Below, piece by piece: positions 23,544-31,188 of a stretch of 32,432 bases of DNA. The position numbers were made by a program, and so were the translations under genes. This DNA comes from CAYMPW01 sp964558505 (GTDB taxonomy: Archaea > Thermoplasmatota > Thermoplasmata > Methanomassiliicoccales > Methanomethylophilaceae), in contig CAZLEI010000017.1 in NCBI GenBank assembly GCA_964558505.1, forward strand, positions 1 through 32,432. Reading direction: 5' to 3'. Under the pieces are notes generated by a model that saw only the letters and a program-made list of their open reading frames with translations, did no database searches and had not been told where the DNA came from. Position 1 is the first letter of the stretch. Each line of letters starts with the position of its first letter.

Positions 23544-25246
23544 TCCCTGCGATCCCTTCTTCTGATGACGGCATCCTTCTGCTTCTGCTTCATCTGCATG
23601 GAATGCTCGCACTTCACATCCATCGTATCCTCCAGATCCCGGCGGGTGAAGTAAATGGCCGTGGACACGGTGGAAGGCGTCGGTGTGAATATCTGAACCT
23701 GTTCCGGGTTCGTCTTGAGCCTGCTCCTGGCGAAATCACCGAGCTCTTCCATGTGCTCCATCTTGCAACCTGGATGGGCGGCCATGAGATAGTATGTGAG
23801 GAACTGGTTCTTCCCCTGGCGCCGGTTCGACTCGTCGAACCTGCTCTTGAACTCCAGAAGATCCTTCCTGCCGGGCTTCCCCATGAATCTCAGGACATCA
23901 TCGCTTATGTGCTCGGGGGCGACCTTCAGCTGCCCGGAGACATGGTCCTTGACGATGCAGTCGATGTACTCGTCGCAATGGTTCGCGTCCGCCAGCACCA
24001 TGTCGTACCTGATCCCGGAGGTCACGAAGACACGTTTGACGCCGTCGATGTCCAGCAGCCTCCCGAGGAGCGCGATCTGCCTCGAGTGGTCGATCGGGAG
24101 CCGCGGGCACGGACGCGGATAGAGGCAGCGCCTGTCCTCGCATGCGCCGTGCGTGCGCATCTTGGGGCACTCGATGCCGTACATGTTGGCCGTCGGTCCG
24201 CCGACGTCGTAGATGATGCCGTTGAATCCGGGTGCCGCCGCCATCCTCTCTGCCTCTTCGACGATGGAATCCTCGCTTCTGCTGACGACCGTGCGGCCCT
24301 GATGGACCGCGATGGCGCAGAAATTGCACTCGCCGTAGCATCCCCGATGGGTGGTTATCGATTGCTTGATCGTATCGATCGCCTTCACCTTCCCCTGTTC
24401 AGCGTAATGCGGATGTATCCTGCCGGTGAACGGCAGGGAGTGCACGCGGTCAAGCTCTGATTGGGAGAGGACGGCCGCCGGGGGATTCTGTACGAGGTAC
24501 CTGTCACCATGACGTTGGCATAGGCCTTTCGCCGTTATCGGATCGCAATTGTGGTAGAATGTGCGGAAAGCATCCATGAATGCCGTCTTGTCCTCTGCAA
24601 CCGCCTCGTACGACGGGATCTCCAGGAAACCATCAGGACGGTCGCGCGATATGCGGCAGATGCCCCTCACATCCTCCCACGGCCTGCCGTCGCGGAGGCA
24701 GTTGGCCAATGACAGATTGGAACGTTCTGCCATGCCGTATGTTATGATGTCTGCCTTGGAATCGAACAGGATCGACCTGCGGACGGAATCCGACCACATG
24801 TCGTAATGCGCGATCCGCCTGAGGCTCGCCTCTATGCCCCCGAGGACGATCGGCCGTTTCTTGGAATATTTCTTTATCAAGTTGGTGTACGCGATGCATG
24901 CGCGGTCGGGGCGTCTGTCGTTGAGTCCCCCGGGTGTGAAATCATCATCGTTCCGCCTTTTGCGGGTGGCGGAGTAGTTGGCGACCATGGAATCCACGCA
25001 ACCTGCTGTCACGCTCCAGAAAAGCTCGGGCTCGCCCAGCCTGAGTATGTCGTCGGGAGAATCCAGGGACGGCTGTGCCACCATGCCGACGCGGAAACCG
25101 TTGCCTATCAGCCAACGCCCTATGACGGCCGCACCGTTGTACGGGGAATCGATGTATGTGTCCCCGGACACGATGATGACGTCCAATGCGTCCCATCCCC
25201 TCGCATCCATCTCGCTCTTAAGGACAGGTATGAACGATTCACTCAT
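23540..25246 (-). CDS. YgiQ-family radical SAM protein
   Basis: 568 residues. N-terminal cobalamin-binding-like region (DVIIVSGDTYIDSPYNGAAVIGRWL), the family segment RPDRACIAYTNLIKKYSKKRPIVLGGIEASLRRIAHYD, then the radical SAM core with CYGECNFC (C303, C307, C310 for the 4Fe-4S cluster) and further cysteines at ECPKMRTHGACEDRRCLYPRPC. Family size is about 570-620, so it is complete. The reaction is unknown. The start overlaps the upstream Sel1-like gene by 8 bases and the stop overlaps the metallopeptidase start, so it is the centre of a coupled operon. Confidence 0.94.
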   Translation of the reverse strand: MSESFIPVLKSEMDARGWDALDVIIVSGDTYIDSPYNGAAVIGRWLIGNGFRVGMVAQPSLDSPDDILRLGEPELFWSVTAGCVDSMVANYSATRKRRNDDDFTPGGLNDRRPDRACIAYTNLIKKYSKKRPIVLGGIEASLRRIAHYDMWSDSVRRSILFDSKADIITYGMAERSNLSLANCLRDGRPWEDVRGICRISRDRPDGFLEIPSYEAVAEDKTAFMDAFRTFYHNCDPITAKGLCQRHGDRYLVQNPPAAVLSQSELDRVHSLPFTGRIHPHYAEQGKVKAIDTIKQSITTHRGCYGECNFCAIAVHQGRTVVSRSEDSIVEEAERMAAAPGFNGIIYDVGGPTANMYGIECPKMRTHGACEDRRCLYPRPCPRLPIDHSRQIALLGRLLDIDGVKRVFVTSGIRYDMVLADANHCDEYIDCIVKDHVSGQLKVAPEHISDDVLRFMGKPGRKDLLEFKSRFDESNRRQGKNQFLTYYLMAAHPGCKMEHMEELGDFARSRLKTNPEQVQIFTPTPSTVSTAIYFTRRDLEDTMDVKCEHSMQMKQKQKDAVIRRRDRRE

Positions 25247-25745
25247 TGCCCTTGATACGTTCGAGATATTCTATACTTTTCTTATCGCCGAGCTTCGCAG
25301 CCTTATGGAGCACTTCCATGCCCACCGTGACATCTTTGAACGATCCGGACCCGTCGCACATCGTGCAGCCGATCTCATACAGCAGATGCGTGTGCCTTTC
25401 AAGGACCTTGTCGTTGCCGCTGTTGAACAGATCCTCCAGGATGGACAGGCATCCCTCCTCGTCATCCTCGGGATATATGCCCTTGATGTGCAGGAGCGCC
25501 AATGGCAATCCTGCATCGATGAATCCTGTATTGTATGCTTCGGAATACCATCTGAACGCCCTTTTCTTGTCGATCTCGACATACCTGCCGAAATCATACA
25601 TGCGTCCCAGCTGGTAGAATGCGGGAACATACGCCTGTTTCGCCGCCTTGTTGATGTAATCGAAAGCTTTCGGATCGCCTTTGCTGAGGAGTTCCATGCC
25701 TCTGTCGTAATCTTCTTTTCCTGTTGTCTTCTTGAAAAACGACAT
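25239..25745 (-). CDS. Degenerate Sel1/TPR-repeat protein
   Basis: 168 residues. MSFFKKTTGKEDYDRGMELL resembles the start of its upstream neighbour (MSLFTKKPIGDADSLFESG), so the two are probably paralogues. Two recognisable Sel1 units (YVPAFYQLGRMYDFGRYVEIDKKRAFRWYSEA and FIDAGLPLALLHIKGIYPEDDEEGCLSIL) and a third weak one near the end are present. The protein starts 1 base after the stop of the preceding gene with a GAGGTG ribosome site inside that gene's end. Its own end overlaps ygiQ. A role as adaptor for the radical SAM enzyme is suggested by gene order only. Confidence 0.85.
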   Translation of the reverse strand: MSFFKKTTGKEDYDRGMELLSKGDPKAFDYINKAAKQAYVPAFYQLGRMYDFGRYVEIDKKRAFRWYSEAYNTGFIDAGLPLALLHIKGIYPEDDEEGCLSILEDLFNSGNDKVLERHTHLLYEIGCTMCDGSGSFKDVTVGMEVLHKAAKLGDKKSIEYLERIKGNE

Positions 25746-25746
25746 A

Positions 25747-26361
25747 TCATAACACCTCTACTTTTCTAAGATAATCAATCGCGGATTCGTCACCGTCCTC
25801 TGCTGCTCTGCGAAGGATCCTGATACCGGCTTCGCGATCGGCAGGGACGCCCTCGCCGTTGAATGTCATCACTCCGAGATCGTACATGGCAGGAGAGAAA
25901 CCCGCATCTACTGCTTCCTGGAGATACTCGACCGCCTTGTGGGCGTCCTTGTCCACGCCCGCACCGTTGCGGTACATCGCCCCGATCGCCGCGATGGCCT
26001 GCACATCTCCTGCGTCCGCGGCCTTACGGAACCATAACATGGCCTTCTCGTCGCTCTCTTCGACACCCGCCCCGTCGAGGTACATCATGCCCAGGCTGAA
26101 CATCGCAGGGGCGAATCCGGATTCAGCGGATTCTGCGTACAGTTGACGTGCTTTCCCGCAATTCTCGATGACGCCATCGCCGTTGTCGTACATGCACCCG
26201 AGATAGAATTTGGCACCCGGATGTCCGAGCTCAGCTGCAGCGGAGAGATATTCGAACGCCTTGTCAAGGGAAGCACGGCCGGCATTCGACATGTAGAACG
26301 AATGCCCAGATTCAAACAGTGAATCTGCATCGCCGATCGGCTTTTTTGTAAAAAGCGACAT
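25747..26361 (-). CDS. Sel1-repeat protein (about five repeats), first gene of the YgiQ operon
   Basis: 204 residues: a short start MSLFTKKPIGDADSLF, a partial unit, then four full Sel1 units (GAKFYLGCMYDNGDGV, APAMFSLGMMYLDGAGV, AIAAIGAMYRNGAGVD, PAMYDLGVMTFNGEGV) and a final half unit. It is the promoter-proximal gene of a four-gene operon running Sel1, Sel1-like, YgiQ, metallopeptidase. The ATG has no ribosome site; GATATATT is centred about 26 bases before it, so the transcript is probably leaderless. Codons 3-7 contain a small hairpin (CTTTTT/AAAAAG). Confidence 0.92.
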   Translation of the reverse strand: MSLFTKKPIGDADSLFESGHSFYMSNAGRASLDKAFEYLSAAAELGHPGAKFYLGCMYDNGDGVIENCGKARQLYAESAESGFAPAMFSLGMMYLDGAGVEESDEKAMLWFRKAADAGDVQAIAAIGAMYRNGAGVDKDAHKAVEYLQEAVDAGFSPAMYDLGVMTFNGEGVPADREAGIRILRRAAEDGDESAIDYLRKVEVL

Positions 26362-26653
26362 CTACCGTTTAATGATGAAAGTAATATATCAAACTTTCGA
26401 TTTTTTGTTTAAAATAAATAGATGCTGTATATATAATTATTGATTCATTGATAATAATTTTTGTCAGCCAGATAAATCATTCGGATTATTTACGTTAGAT
26501 ATGAAAAAAATAATCCTGTATATTAACATTTCGAAAGAGTGAGATGCATCGTATCGGAAACAGATGATGCAGGAAGAGGGCATAACACATAACGGCCGGA
26601 CGACCGCGGAATCTATAGAACCGGCTCGGCCGGCAAACATCTGTTCCGCAACA
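26362..26653. other. AT-rich spacer
   Basis: 292 bases between the Sel1 operon and the GNAT gene. Positions 26380-26540 are strikingly AT-rich compared with the rest of the window and hold the operon promoter, but no believable ORF. The short leftward frame here reads antisense-like into the GNAT gene end. CCGGC TCG GCCGG (26621-26633) is a small hairpin 20 bases after the GNAT stop. Confidence 0.6.
26377..26398 (-). promoter_or_regulatory. TATA box of the Sel1-YgiQ operon inside an inverted repeat
   Basis: GATATATT (minus strand, 26383-26390) is placed correctly for a leaderless start at 26361. It is flanked by GAAAGT (26377-26382) and ACTTTC (26393-26398), a perfect 6-base inverted repeat. 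A dimeric regulator bound there would cover the TATA box; this is inference from the symmetry. Confidence 0.5.
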
Positions 26654-27148
26654 TCAGCGGACGTCGTAATCCATGATGTGATCGTCCATGAAGAACCCGC
26701 TTCCGATGTCCGCGACATCATCGTATGCCATGCGGAACCCGAGTTTGCGATAGGTCGCGATGGCTCCTTCGTTCCCGGTGTTCACTCTCAGGTACATCTT
26801 CTTCAATCCGAGCGCGCGGGTGTCTTCCGCGGCCTTCTCGACGCCCAAGCGCGCCAGACCCAATCTCCTGTACTCCTTCAGGACGTAGATCTTGCTGACG
26901 TACATGGAGTCTATCTCGGGGACGATCCCGATGTATCCGGCATCGTTTCCATCCACGGACATGATGTAATAAGAGTAGCCTTCTTCAGAGATCTGCCTGA
27001 TGATGGCCTGGGGGCTCTGGTACTTGTCCAGCATGTACTCTATCTGCCCCGGAGGGAGGAGTCCTGAATACGTCTCGTACCAGACGACCGATCCGATGTC
27101 CGAGATGCGGCCGGCGCATGACGCATCTGCCTTGAGCACAGATCTCAT
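26654..27148 (-). CDS. GNAT-family N-acetyltransferase
   Basis: 164 residues. The acetyl-CoA binding region is seen as SMYVSKIYVLKEYRRLGLARLGVEKAAEDTRALGL (motif A, with RRLGLARLG in place of the usual RGxGxG) and YLRVNTGNEGAIATYRKLGFR (motif B). The N-terminal half (VVWYETYSGLLPPGQIEYMLDKY) resembles that of bacterial diamine or small-molecule acetyltransferases of the PaiA type, but the substrate is unknown. The ATG overlaps the stop of the pyridoxal kinase gene (ATGA). Confidence 0.9.
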   Translation of the reverse strand: MRSVLKADASCAGRISDIGSVVWYETYSGLLPPGQIEYMLDKYQSPQAIIRQISEEGYSYYIMSVDGNDAGYIGIVPEIDSMYVSKIYVLKEYRRLGLARLGVEKAAEDTRALGLKKMYLRVNTGNEGAIATYRKLGFRMAYDDVADIGSGFFMDDHIMDYDVR

Positions 27149-28002
27149 GTTCGGTCTTCATTCAATGCTTTTATATATTTTTCTATTCCAGCCTCGAAGT
27201 TCACGCCGAAACGGACATCTGTCTTCGAATCGAATGTGCGCCGTATGCTGCCCGCAGTGTAGTCTACCGCGATCTCTATGGCCCTTCCTACCGGGAGTCC
27301 CCTCATGACCGCACCGACCAACGCCGAACCGAATACGTCGCCGGTCCCGTGGTAGTACCCGGGGATGCGTTCGGAGAACGCGTAGCAAATCCTGTCGGCA
27401 TCTTTCTCGTACGAAGCCGCACCCAGCTTATCGCCTTCGAAGTACACTCCCGTGAGCACCACTGTGCCTGCTCCGATGTCGGACAGGCGCTTCAGCAGCC
27501 CTTCTATGTACTCCTCTGTGTACGGCCCCTCGACATACTCCTCGCCCAGCATGAGCGTTGCCTCGGTGACGTTGGGCATTATAAGGTCTGCCTTCTCGCA
27601 GAGGCTCCGCATACCTGCGGGGAATGTCGGCGGGAATATCTTGTAGAGTTCGCCGTTGTCCGCCATGACGGGGTCGACGAACACCTTCGTCCCTTCCGCC
27701 CTGAGGTCGTCGAACATGCTGGATACGATGGAGATCTGCTCGAACGATCCCAGGAATCCTGTGTAAACAGCATCGAAACGGAGGTCCAATGATTTCCAGT
27801 GTGCGAGTATCGGCTCGATGTCGTCGGTGAGGTCGCGATAGGTGAAGCCGGTGAACCCTCCGGTATGTGTCGAGAGCACGGCGGTGGGGATCACCGTGGT
27901 CTCGATCCCCGCAGATGATATGATCGGAAGCGCCACAGTGAGAGAGCATCTGCCGAAGCATGAGATGTCATGCACGGCCAATGCGCGTTTCTGGTTGGAC
28001 AT
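27145..28002 (-). CDS. Pyridoxal/pyridoxamine kinase
   Basis: 285-residue ribokinase-fold enzyme that phosphorylates vitamin B6 vitamers for salvage of pyridoxal phosphate. PdxK/PdxY features: VHDISCFGRCSLTVALPIISSAG, the STHTGGFTGF lid, the GFLGSFEQI segment, VDPVMADNGELY, PNVTEA and the anion-hole motif HGTGDVFGSALVGA with catalytic D222. This branch is mostly bacterial (common in Firmicutes), so acquisition by transfer is possible. Coupled to the GNAT gene downstream; divergent from the TPR gene. Confidence 0.9.
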   Translation of the reverse strand: MSNQKRALAVHDISCFGRCSLTVALPIISSAGIETTVIPTAVLSTHTGGFTGFTYRDLTDDIEPILAHWKSLDLRFDAVYTGFLGSFEQISIVSSMFDDLRAEGTKVFVDPVMADNGELYKIFPPTFPAGMRSLCEKADLIMPNVTEATLMLGEEYVEGPYTEEYIEGLLKRLSDIGAGTVVLTGVYFEGDKLGAASYEKDADRICYAFSERIPGYYHGTGDVFGSALVGAVMRGLPVGRAIEIAVDYTAGSIRRTFDSKTDVRFGVNFEAGIEKYIKALNEDRT

Positions 28003-28057
28003 GCGCCGCCTATCGTCGGACTGATTGATAAGATTTAGGTGCGCGTCCAGACCGAGT

Positions 28058-28069
28058 CCCTATAAATCC
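28058..28069 (+). promoter_or_regulatory. TATA box of the 28.1 kb TPR gene
   Basis: CCCTATAAATCC is centred 27 bases before the ATG at 28090, supporting a leaderless start there over the GTG at 28072. Confidence 0.6.
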
Positions 28070-28089
28070 ATGTGCGGTATTCGGTTGCG

Positions 28090-29007
28090 ATGATGCCAAT
28101 TTCCGACCGCCATCTCGAAGCCGCGCTTTCGGAGTACAACGACAAGGTCAACGAGCTCGAGACGGGAGGTACCAGGGAACAGCTGCTGGAAGCTTATGTC
28201 AACCGCGCATGCATCCTCTCCATGATGGAATCGTATGTCTCCGCCCTTGCAGATTTCGATGATGCGATAGAGCTTATCGGTGAATCCGAGGTCGCCGGGG
28301 AGAAGATCGATGCGGGCACGTACGTGCGTGCGTTCGTCGGCCGCGGACAGCTCCTGTACAGCGACGACGGAGGACAGATGCGCCAGGACTACATCGTGGC
28401 CGCGTCCAGGCTGAAAGAGCTGAAAGAGGGTGTCAGGCATTATGACAGGAAGAGCATAATCCGGATGTGCATCGGATGCGCCGAAGACCTCGTGGACGAG
28501 GGATACCCAGAGGATGCCGTCCTGTTCATCAGCAAATCTATCTCGATGATCGGCAACAACCGCGATGATTGGTTCCTCAACCGCCTTCAGGAGACCCAGA
28601 GCCTGCTGGGTCAGTCATTCCAGGACAGGAAGATGCATGACGATGCCGTCGCCGCATTTTCCGAATCGATCGAGACCGCCACGGAGCTGATGGAGTACGG
28701 GCATCTCGACGACCCGATGTCCGTGATATATTCCCTGGTCGCCCGCGGGGATGTGGAGTCCGAATGCGAACTTCCCGAGCTCATGCTCGCCGACTACTGT
28801 CTCGCAGCAGATCTGATGGAAGGGCTCAACAGCACCAGGAAACTGGACGACATCGAACTGCTCATCAACCTGCATCAGGAGATCGCCAAGGTGATGATGG
28901 GAGCCAACAAGATATCAGAGGCCGAGAAGCACCTCGTCCGTGCGATGGAACTTGGCGTGGGCGGGGCGAAGGATTACATCAGCCTCCACTCAGATCGCGA
29001 GGAATGA
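28090..29007 (+). CDS. TPR-like helical repeat protein
   Basis: 305 residues of helical pairs with TPR character: LLEAYVNRACILSMMESYVSALADFDDAIEL, then regions around AEDLVDEGYPEDAVLFISKSISMI, LGQSFQDRKMHDDAVAAFSESIETA and EIAKVMMGANKISEAEKHLVRAMEL. No catalytic motif or signal peptide is visible. A cytoplasmic protein-interaction role is inferred. Start at 28090 (or the adjacent ATG 28093) follows from the TATA position. The helicase gene begins 56 bases after the stop with its own TATA box. Confidence 0.82.
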   Translation: MMPISDRHLEAALSEYNDKVNELETGGTREQLLEAYVNRACILSMMESYVSALADFDDAIELIGESEVAGEKIDAGTYVRAFVGRGQLLYSDDGGQMRQDYIVAASRLKELKEGVRHYDRKSIIRMCIGCAEDLVDEGYPEDAVLFISKSISMIGNNRDDWFLNRLQETQSLLGQSFQDRKMHDDAVAAFSESIETATELMEYGHLDDPMSVIYSLVARGDVESECELPELMLADYCLAADLMEGLNSTRKLDDIELLINLHQEIAKVMMGANKISEAEKHLVRAMELGVGGAKDYISLHSDREE

Positions 29008-29030
29008 CTAGTTTCGACAACCTCTCCGTC

Positions 29031-29042
29031 TTCTTTATATCG
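29031..29042 (+). promoter_or_regulatory. TATA box of the helicase gene
   Basis: TTCTTTATATCG is centred about 27 bases before the ATG at 29064; no ribosome site precedes that ATG, so a leaderless mRNA is likely. Confidence 0.6.
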
Positions 29043-29063
29043 GTCCCCCGCGTGACTACGGAC

Positions 29064-31154
29064 ATGCAAGGATTGTTCTGCCGCAACTGCAAGAGCCTCA
29101 TGCCGCCCGGCTCCATCACATGCCGTATCTGCGGCAAAGGGATGGATGGCACCGTCAGCAACCAGTCGTGCCTAGGCGGCAAGAATATATCCAGGGTCCG
29201 GGAGGCGCCCAAAATAGTCTCCGGCGAGAATGCCGATGCTCCCTACTTCCCGTACGAGCCCCGTGCGCTGCAGATGCAGATCGTCGCGGACATACGCGAA
29301 GCCTTGGCCGGATCAAAGCACATCGTCATGGAATCCGGCACTGGCACAGGCAAGACCATCGTGGCCCTGGCCGGTACCCTGGAACATGCCAAGGCCAAAG
29401 GCAAGAGGGTCGTGTATCTGACCAGGACCATCTCGCAGAGCGACCAGGTCATGAAGGAGCTTCGCGCGATATCCTCCATCAAGCCCGTGTCTGGGATCAC
29501 CATCACCGGCCGCGGACGCTCATGCCCCCTCATGAAGGCCGTGGCTGGATACGAGGACATACCTCCCCAGGCATTATCCAGCCTCTGCGAGGACCGGAAG
29601 CGCAAGAGCATGACCGGGCAGGCAGGGGGATGCAGGTACTTCGACAAGCTGAAGACGGAAATGCCCGACATAACGCAGTACTGCAGCACATCGTTCCCCA
29701 CATCCGAGTCATTGGATGCATTCTGCGAAAAAGCAGGCGTGTGCCCCTATGAGGCGAAGAAGATCCTGATGAAGGATGCAGATGTCGTTGTGGCCCCATA
29801 TGTGCACATCCTGTCCGAGGACATTCGCGGGAATCTCCTGTCAAACATGGGCCTCGGAGAGGACGGCGAGAAGCAGATCGTCATGATCGTGGACGAAGCC
29901 CACAACATCATCGATGCTGCTCGCAATTCCGAGAGCTTCAAGATACCCGTTCGTCTTGTGGAGGCGGCCATGGACGAGTGCTCCACCTTAAGGGACCCGG
30001 AGGTGGCCGACGGGATTAAGATAAAGGATTTCATCACATTCATCAGGGCCTCCATGAAAGCCCTTGCCAACGAGAATCTGGACCTGAAGATAAAAGAGGC
30101 GGAGCTCAAGGGAAACATCCTGGAAGACAGGATAATCGCCCGTTTCAGTCTGGCGATGAAGGATGTTGAACAGGCTGTCGACCGCTTGATCGAACTGGGG
30201 GAGCAGAGGACGGATCTGCTGTTGGAAAAAGGCGAGAACCGCATGTCCGACATATTCACACTGGGCACGCTGTTGAAACGCTGGGTATCGTCGCCGTCCG
30301 ACAGCCTCATCCGTGCTATAAAGGTCGATGATGACGGAGAGTTTCTATCGGCCTCATGCATCGACCCTTCCGATATCACCGGGTTCATGAGGAGCCTGTC
30401 GGGCGCAGTCCACATGTCGGGAACATTGCAGCCGCTCAATCAGTACGTCCGCGTCATGGGGCTCCCGAGGGACACCGAGTCCAGGATATACCCGTCGCCG
30501 TTCCCGCCGGAGAACCGCAGCGTCATCTACTTGGGCAATGTGACAACCAGCTTCAGGGAGAGGAATGCGGACCCTAGCATGGACACCCGCATCGAGAAGA
30601 ACATAGCCAGATTGTGCAACGCAGTTGAGAAGAACACGCTCGTGTTCTTCCCGTCCTACAGTCTGATGTTCAAGATGCGCCCGTTCCTGGAGAGGGACGT
30701 CAAGGACAAGGCGCTGTACTGGGAGGAGCCCAGGCAGCAGAAGCGCACCATGGCTTCCTTGGACAGGTTCCGTGCCGGGCGCGACGGGGTGTTCTTCACA
30801 GTCATGGGAGGCTCCATTGCAGAAGGCATCGATTTCCCGGGGGACGAGCTCTGTTTCGCCATAATAGTCGGGATACCATATCCGCCACCGTCGCTGGAAT
30901 CGGATGCGATGAAGATGTTGTTCGACAAGAGGTACGGCGTCGGCACCGGCAAGAGGTACACGAGCGAAGTTCCAGCACTGAGGAAGATGAAGCAGGCGAT
31001 CGGCCGTTTGATCAGAACGGAGAACGACCGCGGCATGGCCGTCATACTGGATCATAGGTGCAAACAGTACGAGAAGCAGCTGGATGCCAGACTTTCCACG
31101 GACCCCGTGGGCGACATGGTGCGCTTCTTCTCAGAGGGAGACGGGCAATATTGA
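29064..31154 (+). CDS. XPD/DinG-family Fe-S DNA helicase with N-terminal zinc ribbon
   Basis: 696-residue superfamily 2 helicase, probably unwinding DNA 5' to 3' in repair. Seen: a zinc ribbon CRNC...CRIC (C6, C9, C20, C23), Walker A SGTGTGKT (91-98), cysteines suited to a 4Fe-4S cluster at C154, C175, C190 and C227 (GRGRSC, SLC, GGCRYF, GVCPYE), the following DADVVVAPYVHIL, a DEAH box (277-280), HMSGTL, a motif V-like GGSIAEGIDFPG and motif VI QAIGRLIRTENDRG. The zinc ribbon is an addition to the archaeal XPD plan. ATG 29064 is chosen from the TATA spacing; a much longer open frame upstream only re-reads the TPR gene. Confidence 0.92.
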   Translation: MQGLFCRNCKSLMPPGSITCRICGKGMDGTVSNQSCLGGKNISRVREAPKIVSGENADAPYFPYEPRALQMQIVADIREALAGSKHIVMESGTGTGKTIVALAGTLEHAKAKGKRVVYLTRTISQSDQVMKELRAISSIKPVSGITITGRGRSCPLMKAVAGYEDIPPQALSSLCEDRKRKSMTGQAGGCRYFDKLKTEMPDITQYCSTSFPTSESLDAFCEKAGVCPYEAKKILMKDADVVVAPYVHILSEDIRGNLLSNMGLGEDGEKQIVMIVDEAHNIIDAARNSESFKIPVRLVEAAMDECSTLRDPEVADGIKIKDFITFIRASMKALANENLDLKIKEAELKGNILEDRIIARFSLAMKDVEQAVDRLIELGEQRTDLLLEKGENRMSDIFTLGTLLKRWVSSPSDSLIRAIKVDDDGEFLSASCIDPSDITGFMRSLSGAVHMSGTLQPLNQYVRVMGLPRDTESRIYPSPFPPENRSVIYLGNVTTSFRERNADPSMDTRIEKNIARLCNAVEKNTLVFFPSYSLMFKMRPFLERDVKDKALYWEEPRQQKRTMASLDRFRAGRDGVFFTVMGGSIAEGIDFPGDELCFAIIVGIPYPPPSLESDAMKMLFDKRYGVGTGKRYTSEVPALRKMKQAIGRLIRTENDRGMAVILDHRCKQYEKQLDARLSTDPVGDMVRFFSEGDGQY

Positions 31155-31188
31155 AATACGTCCTTTCCGAATCACGCGAGGAGAAAAC

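Noticed and set aside
26464..26721. Leftward 85-codon frame in the AT-rich spacer
   Set aside because: Half of it overlaps the GNAT gene end in another frame and the rest is low-complexity AT-rich sequence.
28764..29063. 100-codon N-terminal extension of the helicase frame
   Set aside because: Overlaps the TPR gene in another frame and lacks protein character; TATA spacing supports the start at 29064.
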